NCBI RefSeq assembly: GCF_000333015.1
Contig: NZ_BANT01000012.1
Location: 62,001 to 126,000 of the forward strand
DNA: 64,000 bases
Reading direction: 5' to 3'
Source: Gordonia hirsuta DSM 44140 = NBRC 16056
GTDB lineage: Bacteria; Actinomycetota; Actinomycetes; Mycobacteriales; Mycobacteriaceae
The notes under the pieces were generated by a model. It saw only the letters and a program-made list of their open reading frames with translations. It did not search any database and was not told the origin of the DNA. The translations under genes were made by a program, and so were the position numbers. Shown one piece after another: positions 17,831 to 25,540 of this stretch (position 1 is the first letter of the stretch; each line of letters starts with the position of its first letter).

Positions 17831-19579
17831 TCAGGCGAGGCTCTCGGCCTGCAGCCGGCTGTCTTCGGCCCGCACCCGCACCTGCCGAGACCGGGCACCG
17901 GCCAGGAGCGACAGGAACTTGCGCTCGATGTTGCGTTGCAGGTGGCGGGCACCGTAGGCGGGGTCGTAGCCGTCCTCGGCGAGTCGGTGGACGACGGCCT
18001 CGTCGTACTCGATCCGCCAGCCCTGGCCGGCGAGCCTGGTGGCAGTCCGCGCCAGTTCCAGTTCGGCGATCTGGCGCACGGCCGCCAGGTCCAGCGGAGC
18101 GAAGCAGATGATCTCGGTGAGGCGGCCGGCGAATTCCGGCGGGAACGTCGCGGCGATCGCCGCATGCTGACGTGCGGCCGAAAAGCCTTCGGGCGCACCG
18201 AAGCCCGCTGATCTGCGGGCACCCTCCCGCACCCCCAGATTGGTGGTGAGGATGATGATCGTCTCGCTGAACGAGGCGGTCTGCCCCCATCCGTCGGTCA
18301 GCCTGCCTTCGTCGAAGACCTGCAGGAACAGCGGCCACAGTTCGGGGGCGGACTTCTCGAACTCGTCGAGCAGGACGACACAGCGGGGCCGGCCGATCAC
18401 CCGCGTGGTGAGCAGACCGGCCGTGGAACTGTTCCGCCACGAGCGGTGATGGCCGATCAGCTTGGCGCGGGCGTCGGCGGCCTCGGCGTACTCGGACATG
18501 TCCAGCCGGATCAGCGCATCGTCGGAGCCGTAGGCGGCCGCGGCCAGGCGGGTCGCCAGCTCGGTCTTCCCGACACCGGTGGGCCCGGCGAACAGCAGGA
18601 CCGCATGCGGGCGCTCTGGCCGCAGTTTCAGTCCGCTCAGCGCCGGGGCCAGACAGTCGGCGACCGCGGCGACGGCCGGATCCTGCCCGCGCACACTCCG
18701 CGACAGTGCGGCGGCCAGGCCGGCGGCACCGGCCCCGCCGGACAACCCGCCGCACGAGAGTCCGAGGTGTTCGAGCAGGACGGCCGGGGCCCGCGTGGCC
18801 CGGGCCCGGCCGATCGCCGCGTCGATCCGGGCGATCGCCAGGCCCGGGTGACGGTAGCTCTCGGTCGGTCCGGCCGGACGCAGTGCTGCGGTGATCACCT
18901 CGTCGTCCAGGTCCAGACCGTTGCGCCGTACCAGGGCGGTGACGACCGGCCGGACGGCACCGGCGAGTGCGGTGGCCGGGAACTCCCCGAGGGCGACGGT
19001 GTGTTGCGTGCGGGCCAGTGCCGGCTCGAGTTCGGCCAGCCGGGAGAGCATCGACTCGTCCAGGACCAGCAGGAAACGCAGCCCGAAGGTCTGATTGCAC
19101 AGCACCACCTGGGACAGCAGGCCGGTGCCCCTGTCGTCGGCGTGCAGCCGGGCCCGATGCTCGAAGTCGTCGAAGACTAGCACCTCGGCGCCTTCCCGGC
19201 CGCTGACGACGAGGTGGTTGGCCACGGCCACCGGATCGGCATCCTTATCGGGCTCGACCAGGCGAAGGACGGGTGCGTCCTCGGCGGCGGCCAGGGCGGC
19301 GGCCACCTCGGCGAGGAAGCCGGTCCGCCCGGATCCGGGGCTGCCGGTCACCACGACGATGCCCGCAGACGGCCGCAGGAGCGCGGCGGCCACGTCCCGG
19401 CTCTGGTCGAGCCGGTGCACCCTGGCCGCGGGCGCCACCGTGCGGGTGCCGCGCAGGGCCGTCGATTCGGGAGGATCGCAGATCGTCGTCAGGCCCAGGT
19501 CTGCGAAGAGTCCGGCGACGTCGGAGAGCTCCTGGCCGTCATCGTTCCGGTCGGTCGGATAGTCGTCTGCAGCGGTCAT
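17831..19579 (-). CDS. Stand-alone Hsp100/Clp-type AAA+ ATPase with degenerate first domain
   Basis: A 582-residue protein with two AAA+ modules. The first has a P-loop-like GSPGSGRTG (residues 79-87) in which Arg replaces the Walker A Lys, and a Walker B-like VLVFDD (133-138). The second is complete: GPTGVGKT (332-339), VVLLDEFEK (401-409), sensor TTNLG, arginine finger FAGR (R486) and sensor-2 GARHLQR, as in ClpA/ClpB D2. The N-terminal Clp_N repeats, ClpB middle coiled coil and ClpP-binding loop are not evident, so it is neither normal ClpB (about 850 residues) nor ClpC. ATG 19579 was chosen over an upstream GTG at 19615. Likely a protein-remodelling ATPase; partner unknown. Confidence 0.75.
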   Translation of the reverse strand: MTAADDYPTDRNDDGQELSDVAGLFADLGLTTICDPPESTALRGTRTVAPAARVHRLDQSRDVAAALLRPSAGIVVVTGSPGSGRTGFLAEVAAALAAAEDAPVLRLVEPDKDADPVAVANHLVVSGREGAEVLVFDDFEHRARLHADDRGTGLLSQVVLCNQTFGLRFLLVLDESMLSRLAELEPALARTQHTVALGEFPATALAGAVRPVVTALVRRNGLDLDDEVITAALRPAGPTESYRHPGLAIARIDAAIGRARATRAPAVLLEHLGLSCGGLSGGAGAAGLAAALSRSVRGQDPAVAAVADCLAPALSGLKLRPERPHAVLLFAGPTGVGKTELATRLAAAAYGSDDALIRLDMSEYAEAADARAKLIGHHRSWRNSSTAGLLTTRVIGRPRCVVLLDEFEKSAPELWPLFLQVFDEGRLTDGWGQTASFSETIIILTTNLGVREGARRSAGFGAPEGFSAARQHAAIAATFPPEFAGRLTEIICFAPLDLAAVRQIAELELARTATRLAGQGWRIEYDEAVVHRLAEDGYDPAYGARHLQRNIERKFLSLLAGARSRQVRVRAEDSRLQAESLA

Positions 19580-19641
19580 GGACGCCACGATAAGAACGGG
19601 ATCGGCACCCGGCAACAGTGCAGAAAACGCAGGTCGACGAT

Positions 19642-19709
19642 CTAAACTCAGGCATTCAAGGATACGGGTCCCCGGGGATGTTCACTTGAGATGCAGCTTT
19701 TGAGTTTAG
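19642..19709. other. Long imperfect inverted repeat upstream of the AAA+ gene
   Basis: ctaaactca (19642-19650) is the exact reverse complement of tgagtttag (19701-19709), and inner ttcaag/cttgag segments continue the symmetry with bulges. It lies 62 nt before the AAA+ start and 62 nt after the stop of the next leftward gene. It could be a terminator for the upstream gene or an operator; half-sites resemble HspR-type CTTGAG/CTCAAG words but not in the canonical HAIR arrangement. Confidence 0.45.
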
Positions 19710-19770
19710 CAGGCCGTGTCAAGCAGTTCCGAAAGTGGCGGAGATCACTTTCAGTGGCTTTCCGGGCGGC

Positions 19771-21030
19771 TCAGCCGCGACGGACCAGGCGCTCCTCGAA
19801 GTCGCTGACCAGTGCCCGCCAGGCCTCGGACTCATTGTCGAACGGCCCCGACGGAGCGAGTCGGTTCGGGTCCGGCTTCACCGCGTAGTCGACGAACCAG
19901 CCCAGCGGGGTGGTCGTGCCCAAGGCCTCGTCGACGGTGTCGACGCCGGCGAACTCGGCCGCATCGGAAAGCAGCTCGACGGCCAGATCGAGTTGCCGGC
20001 TGTCCACCTGTCGCGGGCCGTCGAGGATGTCCTCATCGATCCCGGGCAGCGCGTAGGTGTTCTCCCGCAGGACCTCGTAGCTCAGCTCGCCTGCGTTGGC
20101 CATCGACTGCACCTGGTCGTAGGTCGAGACGCGGGCCAGGGCGTGGTCGTTGTGCTCGGCCAGGAACCGGGTCAGGCTCCGTTCGGAGGCGAACCCGTAG
20201 ATGGTGCCCTTGCTGCCGAGGAAGACCGGACGGCTGTCGGCGCCGACGTAACAGCGCAGCGACAGGAATTCCCCGGCGTCGGTGTAAATGCGGATCGGAT
20301 CGATCCCCACCTCGCCCCAGAAACCCTCGTCTTCGTCGTCTTCGTCGTCCTCGTGGTCGTCGTCCTCGGAGGCGGAGTCGTCGAGCGGATCGACCGGATC
20401 GAATTCGGGTTCGTCCTCGTCTTCGGCGGAGGCGGCGGCATCGAGTTCGGCGATCGCGATGGCCAGGGTGGCCTCCTTGACCTTCGGGGTGGCCACCACG
20501 TCGTCGAGGGCATCGATGACATCGTCCCAGTGCTTGGCGATGAGTCGGCCGATGCGGACCCACAGGTCCACACCATCGCGACCGTGGAAGTTCTCGGTGC
20601 CGACGGTGACCGCACCCAGGATCGGGTTCGCGGTGAAGAATTTGGTGATCGGGGTCAGCTCGCAGACCTCGCCGATGATGCGGGTGATCTCGAGGGCGTC
20701 TTCGAGTTCGGCGACGACCTCGCCGCGCGGATCTTCGGCGGCCAGCTCGGGTACGCCGATCAGGTCGTAGCTGTGCTTGTCGTCGGGGACCAGTTCGCCG
20801 GCCGATAGCGCCTGGATGGTGGGCCACTGGGGGTGGTCGGCGAGATCGTTCTCGTCGTCGTCGCGGACGAACGCGGCCAGTTCGGCGACCGAGTCGAAAC
20901 CGTAGAGGTCGTCGCCGAGACCCAGGAACGCCTCCCACTCGTCATCGCCCTCGCGCCAGCGAGGAGCCCACAGGGTGAACAGATTGCCATCGGTGAGTCC
21001 GAGCTCGATGGGGACGATGTCTCCAGCCAT
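19771..21030 (-). CDS. Conserved hypothetical protein with central acidic linker (Rv3311-like by position)
   Basis: A 419-residue cytoplasmic protein, no signal or membrane segment. Two folded halves (about 1-195 and 235-419), each with an aromatic-rich F(L)G...YGF(D/A)S pattern, suggest an internal duplication: FLGLGDDLYGFDS near residue 36 and FLGSKGTIYGFAS near 270. They are joined by a very acidic Asp/Glu stretch (about 200-233). Gene order between the add and upp genes matches a mycobacterial conserved hypothetical of the same length (Rv3311, from memory). Some databases call relatives primosomal protein, which nothing here supports. Function unknown. Confidence 0.7.
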   Translation of the reverse strand: MAGDIVPIELGLTDGNLFTLWAPRWREGDDEWEAFLGLGDDLYGFDSVAELAAFVRDDDENDLADHPQWPTIQALSAGELVPDDKHSYDLIGVPELAAEDPRGEVVAELEDALEITRIIGEVCELTPITKFFTANPILGAVTVGTENFHGRDGVDLWVRIGRLIAKHWDDVIDALDDVVATPKVKEATLAIAIAELDAAASAEDEDEPEFDPVDPLDDSASEDDDHEDDEDDEDEGFWGEVGIDPIRIYTDAGEFLSLRCYVGADSRPVFLGSKGTIYGFASERSLTRFLAEHNDHALARVSTYDQVQSMANAGELSYEVLRENTYALPGIDEDILDGPRQVDSRQLDLAVELLSDAAEFAGVDTVDEALGTTTPLGWFVDYAVKPDPNRLAPSGPFDNESEAWRALVSDFEERLVRRG

Positions 21031-21106
21031 GGGCTAGAGCGTACCGGCACCGGGGCGGCCCTGTGCAGGTCGGGCCGGTGCCGAGAGTGTCTGCGGCGCC
21101 GATCCT

Positions 21107-22012
21107 CTACCGGGGCCGATAGAAACCCTCGAACGTCTGATCCAGATTGGTGGTGCGCACCGGTCCGACCTGGACCGGATCCCCGGCCTCCACCAACTGT
21201 CCATTGCCCACGTACATCGCCACGTGACCGCTCCAAACTGCCAGGTCACCGGGCATCAGCTGGGACTGGGACACCTGGAACCCGGCGGTGTCCTGATCCT
21301 GGGCCAGCCGCGGCAGTTCCAGTCCGGCCTGCCGGTAGGCCCATTGGGTGAAACCGCTGCAGTCGAACCCGGCCGGGGTGGTGCCGCCCCACACGTAGGG
21401 CACCCCGCGCTGACTGAGGGCCGCGCGCACGGCGGTGGCGGCCCGTTCGTTGGGGGCATAGGCGACCGATCCGTCCGGCAGCGTGATCGGGATACGGCCG
21501 GGTGTGGTCGAGGCGACCTCGGCCGGTGACGGGTGCCGGCCGAGCCCCTGCGCATCGCCGGCCAGTTCCGACTGGGTCCGGGTCACCACCGCCAGCCCCT
21601 GCCCGATGTGCTGGGCGGCCAGCGGGATCAGCACGGCCAGTGCGGCCGGGGACAGCGTCGGCGCGGCGACCGCGGCTGCGGCCACGAAGGAGTCGGCGAG
21701 CCGGTTCAGCTCGGTGTTGGCCTGCTTGACCCGGCCGGCGGCGGTCTGCACCAGGGCGCTGATGTCGGTGCCGGCGGCGGCCTCGACGGTGTCGCTGTGG
21801 GCGGTCCGGGTCGCCAGTGCCGCGGCCGCTGAACCGCCCGATCCGGTCCACGACGATGCGGCCTCGGCAGCGGCCCGGCCGGTCAGCGTCGCCGATTGGT
21901 TCAGCGCCGCCGCCGAGGCGGTCAGGGTGGAGGCCGGACCCGCCGGGGGCAGTTCGCCGGTGCCCAGTGCGGCGATGAGCAGGCGCAACGGGACGATCAG
22001 GAACTCGTACAT
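21107..22012 (-). CDS. NlpC/P60 cell-wall peptidase with N-terminal WXG-type helical region
   Basis: A 301-residue predicted peptidoglycan endopeptidase. The C-terminal NlpC/P60 domain (about 190-301) has the catalytic Cys218 in FDCSGFTQWAY, His263 in GHVAMYVG, and the usual YVWGGTTPAGFDCSG entry. The N-terminal 150 residues are Ala-rich helices with a W55-T-G57 turn, like WXG100/ESX substrates, and there is no classical signal peptide, so export by a type VII-like route is suggested. ATG 22012 overlaps the stop of the preceding small gene (TGATG); a GTG sits one codon upstream. Forms a two-gene unit with that gene. Confidence 0.82.
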   Translation of the reverse strand: MYEFLIVPLRLLIAALGTGELPPAGPASTLTASAAALNQSATLTGRAAAEAASSWTGSGGSAAAALATRTAHSDTVEAAAGTDISALVQTAAGRVKQANTELNRLADSFVAAAAVAAPTLSPAALAVLIPLAAQHIGQGLAVVTRTQSELAGDAQGLGRHPSPAEVASTTPGRIPITLPDGSVAYAPNERAATAVRAALSQRGVPYVWGGTTPAGFDCSGFTQWAYRQAGLELPRLAQDQDTAGFQVSQSQLMPGDLAVWSGHVAMYVGNGQLVEAGDPVQVGPVRTTNLDQTFEGFYRPR

Positions 22013-22311
22013 CACGCCGACACCTCCGCCGCGTTGGCGGCCTCGGCGGCCCCGTAGGCGGTGGCCGCAGCGGCGGTGGCGGTCGTCTGCCCCCTGTGGG
22101 CAGCGGTCAGACCGTCGAGGCGGGCGGCCCGTGCGGCCATGGATGCGGCCAGGGCGGACAGGAACGGGGCCCCGATCAACCCGAAGGCCGGGGCCAGCAG
22201 GGCGGCGTCGAACCGTTCTGCCGCGGCTCGTTCGCCGACGGTTTCGGCGGCCGTCGCGTGCTGACCGGCGATGGTGGACAGGGACGGTGTGGAGACTGTG
22301 ACGGGCTTCAT
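22012..22311 (-). CDS. Small type VII-secretion-like (EspC/DUF2580 type) protein
   Basis: A 99-residue, Ala-rich, helical protein without signal peptide or long hydrophobic helix. Composition and layout (TVSTPSLSTIAGQHATAAETV... helix-turn-helix hairpin) resemble EspC/DUF2580 type VII secretion-associated proteins, though no clean WXG is present. The stop overlaps the start of the NlpC/P60 gene, indicating co-translation, and heterodimeric export of the pair is plausible. It diverges from upp. No esx/ecc genes are in this window. Assignment is by resemblance and context. Confidence 0.6.
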   Translation of the reverse strand: MKPVTVSTPSLSTIAGQHATAAETVGERAAAERFDAALLAPAFGLIGAPFLSALAASMAARAARLDGLTAAHRGQTTATAAAATAYGAAEAANAAEVSA

Positions 22312-22370
22312 ACCGATTAGACGCACCGGATCCCGATCCGGTTCCCCGACGCGCCGGGCCCGTCGGCAGC

Positions 22371-22376
22371 TAAGGT
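22371..22376 (+). promoter_or_regulatory. -10 box of a probable leaderless upp transcript
   Basis: TAAGGT ends 8 nt before ATG 22385; no ribosome site is seen. Confidence 0.45.
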
Positions 22377-22384
22377 CAACCGCC

Positions 22385-23029
22385 ATGGACGACGGTTCGG
22401 TACAGGTGCAGGTGCTCAGCCATCCGATGGTCCGGGCTCGGCTGACCAGCCTGCGTGACGCCGAGACCGATACACCGGCGTTCCGCACTCTGCTGGCGCA
22501 ACTGACCACGATGCTCATGTACGAGGCGCTGGCCGGGATCGACGTCGACGAGACCACGGTGCGCACGCCCATCGGTCCGTGCACCGGAGTCCGGATCGCC
22601 CAGCCGCCGCTGCTGGTGCCGGTCCTGCGGGCCGGACTGGGCATGCTCGATGCCGCCATGACGCTGCTGCCCGAAGCGCAGATCGGCTTCGTGGGGGTGG
22701 CTCGCGATGAGGCGACCGCTCGACCGAACGAATATCTGGTGTCGCTGCCGCGCGAGCTGGCCGGCCGGACGGTCTTCGTCCTTGATCCGATGCTGGCCAC
22801 CGCCGGATCGATGTGTCACACCCTCGACGTCCTGGCCCGTCACGGTGCCGACGACGTCACCGCCGTCTGCGTGGTCGGCGCCCCGCAGGGGGTGGCCGCC
22901 CTCCAGGCGTCGCCGCACCGGCTGCGGTTGGTGATCGGCGGCATCGACGACGGTTTGAACGAGGACTCCTACATCGTGCCCGGCCTCGGTGATGCGGGCG
23001 ACCGGCTCTTCGGTCCCCGGAACTTCTAG
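22385..23029 (+). CDS. upp: Uracil phosphoribosyltransferase
   Basis: Makes UMP from uracil and PRPP. The 214-residue protein shows VPVLRAGLGM, the uracil-binding C-terminus GLNEDSYIVPGLGDAGDRLFG, and the PRPP loop DPMLATAGS (134-142), which differs from the usual DPMLATGGS by one Gly-to-Ala change. ATG 22385 fits the leaderless promoter; upstream frame is rejected. It complements cdd and deoA, which generate free uracil. Confidence 0.95.
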   Translation: MDDGSVQVQVLSHPMVRARLTSLRDAETDTPAFRTLLAQLTTMLMYEALAGIDVDETTVRTPIGPCTGVRIAQPPLLVPVLRAGLGMLDAAMTLLPEAQIGFVGVARDEATARPNEYLVSLPRELAGRTVFVLDPMLATAGSMCHTLDVLARHGADDVTAVCVVGAPQGVAALQASPHRLRLVIGGIDDGLNEDSYIVPGLGDAGDRLFGPRNF

Positions 23030-23129
23030 GACCGTCCGGCCGGGGCTGGTGCGGGTGTGCGGGGAACCCGGCGATGTCGGGGGTGCGCGGTACGGTACGG
23101 CGACGGTTCAGGACAGGGAGGTGACGATC

Positions 23130-23888
23130 ATGGCCGCGAAGGGTGGCAACAGCGGGTGTCTGACCGCGATCGGAGTGGTCTTCCTGATCGGGCTGCTCGC
23201 CTCGATACCCGGTGAGGTGTGGATCGGGATCCTCGTGGCGGCGAGTGCCGGCGTGCTGATCTGGGGCCTGTCCCGGCTCAATCGGCAGCGCCAGGCCAAA
23301 CGGCTGGCCGACGAGCAGGCCGCCGAAGCCAAGCGCAAGTGGGAGGCGCACCAGCAGCGACAGGCCTTCGTCAACGAGCTCGGTATCGAGAACGTCCGGC
23401 GACTCGATGCGGCTGTGGCGGCGGTGCACCGGGTCTCCGGTTCAGAGGCCGCACGGGAGGGCTGGCTCGGTGACACCGACTTCTCCGCCGACATCACCGG
23501 CATCACCGACCGCTACCGGCGGGCCCGTGCCTTGCGGGCCACGGCGATCAGGCTGTCAGGACTGGATGCGCCCAACCAGGACGACCGCCGGATCCTCGCC
23601 GAGGCGCAGGCCGCAGCAGAGGCGCTGGAAGAGGCGGCCAATCGCAATGTGGCGTTGATCGAGCAGTGTGCTGTTGAGGCCGCGAGCATCGACGAGTCCC
23701 TGCGGAAGGAGCGCGAGGATGCGCGCACCGCCGAGGAGCGGGCCACGCTGCACGGTCAGCTCAACGCCATGCTCTACGGCATCGAGGCGGCCCCGCAGAC
23801 CGATCACGTCGATTCGGCTGCCGACCGGGTGATCGCACGGGTGCGCGGCTACCAGGAGATCAAGCGGCAGATCCAGCCGTTGCCGTGA
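23130..23888 (+). CDS. Membrane-anchored coiled-coil protein, unknown function
   Basis: A 252-residue protein beginning with two closely spaced hydrophobic helices (about 10-28 and 32-50) in hairpin arrangement, then a long charged, Ala/Glu/Arg-rich helical region (50-250) with heptad-like patterns (for example AKRLADEQAAEAKRKWEAH). No enzymatic motif is visible. ATG 23130 has a strong GGGAGGT site 8 nt upstream. Nothing in the context assigns a role; a scaffold facing the cytoplasm is a guess from topology. Confidence 0.7.
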   Translation: MAAKGGNSGCLTAIGVVFLIGLLASIPGEVWIGILVAASAGVLIWGLSRLNRQRQAKRLADEQAAEAKRKWEAHQQRQAFVNELGIENVRRLDAAVAAVHRVSGSEAAREGWLGDTDFSADITGITDRYRRARALRATAIRLSGLDAPNQDDRRILAEAQAAAEALEEAANRNVALIEQCAVEAASIDESLRKEREDARTAEERATLHGQLNAMLYGIEAAPQTDHVDSAADRVIARVRGYQEIKRQIQPLP

Positions 23889-23919
23889 GGGCCGCCGCAG
23901 CTGCGGAGAGCCCGCGGAC

Positions 23920-24735
23920 TCAGTCGACCCACGCCTGGATCATCGGCTCGGTGCTCAGCGTCCGGCCGTTCTCGGTGATGACCAGCGATGAGGGGGACAC
24001 CACGTACCGCACCGAACCGTTGACCGCGGTGAACGTCGACCCCGAACGGGACGGATAACCGATTTCGATCGCATTGCCGTTGGCCAGCCCCTTGTAGTAA
24101 TTGCGGCCCACCTGGCTGCCGACCTGACAGATCACCACCCGCGAACGCGCGGTGTAGCCGATGAACACCAGCGGATCCTCGGGTGCATTGCAGCGCGGAC
24201 CGGAGGCGAAACCGCGGGCATCGGCGCCGCTGACCGGCGGTGCCGACGGAGACGGGCTGGGTTCGGGGGACTGCGCCACCGATGGGGCGGGTGCCGGGAT
24301 CTGTCCGGCCGCATCGGGCTCCTGGGGCGCCGGTGCCCCCGGCTCCACGACGGTGACCTCGGTCGGGGGCGGCGATGCCTCGTCGTTCTGCTGGTTGTTG
24401 TGGCGGATCACCACGACGCTGACCGCGACCAGGGTGGCGATCACGATGGGCACCAGGATGGCGGCCAGGATCTGTGGGGTCCGGTTCGGCGGCGGTGCGG
24501 GCGGATACCCGGGCGGCGGATATCCGGCCGGGGGATACCCGGGCGGGGCACCCCCGAACTGAGCGCTGTCGAACTGGGGAACCCCGAACTGAGTCGGCGC
24601 GAATCCGGTCGGTGCGTATTCCGGCGACGTCTGCGGGGCGGTGTCGGCGTGCGAGCCGGACTGCTCGGCGGTCTCGAAACCCGGTGGTCGGGCTTCGTCC
24701 GGTCGATGCTGATCGGGCTCGTGCGGCTTCGTCAT
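23920..24735 (-). CDS. Single-pass membrane protein with Pro-rich cytoplasmic region and extracytoplasmic domain
   Basis: A 271-residue protein. Residues 1-85 are Pro/Gln/Gly-rich with GYPP(A/P) repeats and no hydrophobic segment; one transmembrane helix lies at about 88-110 (ILAAILVPIVIATLVAVSVV). A Pro/Ser linker follows to about 170, then a roughly 95-residue C-terminal domain with two Cys residues (RCNAPEDP and VICQVGSQ) likely disulfide-bonded outside the cell. The layout is common among envelope proteins of mycolate-bearing actinomycetes. It is divergent from the enoyl-CoA hydratase gene. Function unknown. Confidence 0.7.
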   Translation of the reverse strand: MTKPHEPDQHRPDEARPPGFETAEQSGSHADTAPQTSPEYAPTGFAPTQFGVPQFDSAQFGGAPPGYPPAGYPPPGYPPAPPPNRTPQILAAILVPIVIATLVAVSVVVIRHNNQQNDEASPPPTEVTVVEPGAPAPQEPDAAGQIPAPAPSVAQSPEPSPSPSAPPVSGADARGFASGPRCNAPEDPLVFIGYTARSRVVICQVGSQVGRNYYKGLANGNAIEIGYPSRSGSTFTAVNGSVRYVVSPSSLVITENGRTLSTEPMIQAWVD

Positions 24736-24831
24736 AGTGCGTCCTCCCCTGCGCGGGCACCGACCGGCAGGGTCAGCGCCGATCCGCGCGGAAGTCAGCC
24801 TACCGGGGCCCGCGACCGCGGACCGCAGCGA

Positions 24832-24837
24832 TAGAGT
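24832..24837 (+). promoter_or_regulatory. -10 box of a probable leaderless enoyl-CoA hydratase transcript
   Basis: TAGAGT ends 7 nt before ATG 24845. Confidence 0.45.
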
Positions 24838-24844
24838 CTGTCCC

Positions 24845-25540
24845 ATGCCGTATCTCTCTTTGACCGACGACGCCGCTGAGGTCTTCCTCGGTACGCAGGG
24901 CCTGGAACTCGACGAGACCAACCCGGAGAACAGGTTCGCACTGGACTGGCTCGACGCGGTGAACGTCGTGCTCGATGAGGCCGTCGCCGCGAAGAAGCCG
25001 ATCGTGCTGACCGCGACCGGTAAATTCTTCTCCAACGGTCTGGACACCGACCACATCGCCGCCTCGTTCGCCGAACTGCCCGGGTACCTCGACCGGGTGC
25101 ACCAGCTGTACGCGCGGGTGCTCACCCTGCCGGCGCCGACGATCGCCGCGATCAACGGCCACGCCTTCGGTGCCGGCGCGATGCTGGCGCTGTGCGCCGA
25201 CCACCGCATCATGCGCACCGAACGCGGCTTCTGGTCGCTGCCCGAGGCCGCGCTCAACATGCCTTTCACCCGCGGGATGGCGGCGCTGGTGCGCACCCGG
25301 ATCCCGGATGCCACCGCCACCGAGGCCATGCTGACCAGCCGGCGCTACAACGCCGATGACGCGCTGCGCGCAGGCATCGTCGACCAGACCGCCGACGAGC
25401 CGGAACTGATCGAGGCGGCCCGTGCCGTGGCTCGGGAGCGGACCGGCCTCGTCAACGACAACCAGACCGTCATCAAGCGGGGTCTGCGACTGCCGCTGCT
25501 GGAGGATCTGCGCACTCCGACTCCGCCGACGCTGCTCTGA
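24845..25540 (+). CDS. Enoyl-CoA hydratase/isomerase (crotonase) family protein
   Basis: A 231-residue crotonase-fold protein. The CoA-binding oxyanion segments are GKFFSNGLD near residue 60 and NGHAFGAGAMLALCADHR near 104. It is shorter than typical hydratases (about 260) and the SNGLD/GHAFGAG pattern is closer to delta3-delta2-enoyl-CoA isomerases, which need only one Glu; the exact reaction is unclear. The stop overlaps the start of the M20 amidohydrolase (TGATG), so the two are translationally coupled. Confidence 0.8.
   Translation: MPYLSLTDDAAEVFLGTQGLELDETNPENRFALDWLDAVNVVLDEAVAAKKPIVLTATGKFFSNGLDTDHIAASFAELPGYLDRVHQLYARVLTLPAPTIAAINGHAFGAGAMLALCADHRIMRTERGFWSLPEAALNMPFTRGMAALVRTRIPDATATEAMLTSRRYNADDALRAGIVDQTADEPELIEAARAVARERTGLVNDNQTVIKRGLRLPLLEDLRTPTPPTLL

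Noticed and set aside
19655-19690. HAIR element (HspR site) upstream of the AAA+ gene
   Set aside because: The CTTGAG/CTCAAG half-sites are not in the CTTGAGT-N7-ACTCAAG orientation and spacing, so a canonical HAIR was not called.
22989-23129. An upstream extension of the 252-residue coiled-coil protein
   Set aside because: It overlaps the end of upp, while ATG 23130 has an excellent ribosome site.
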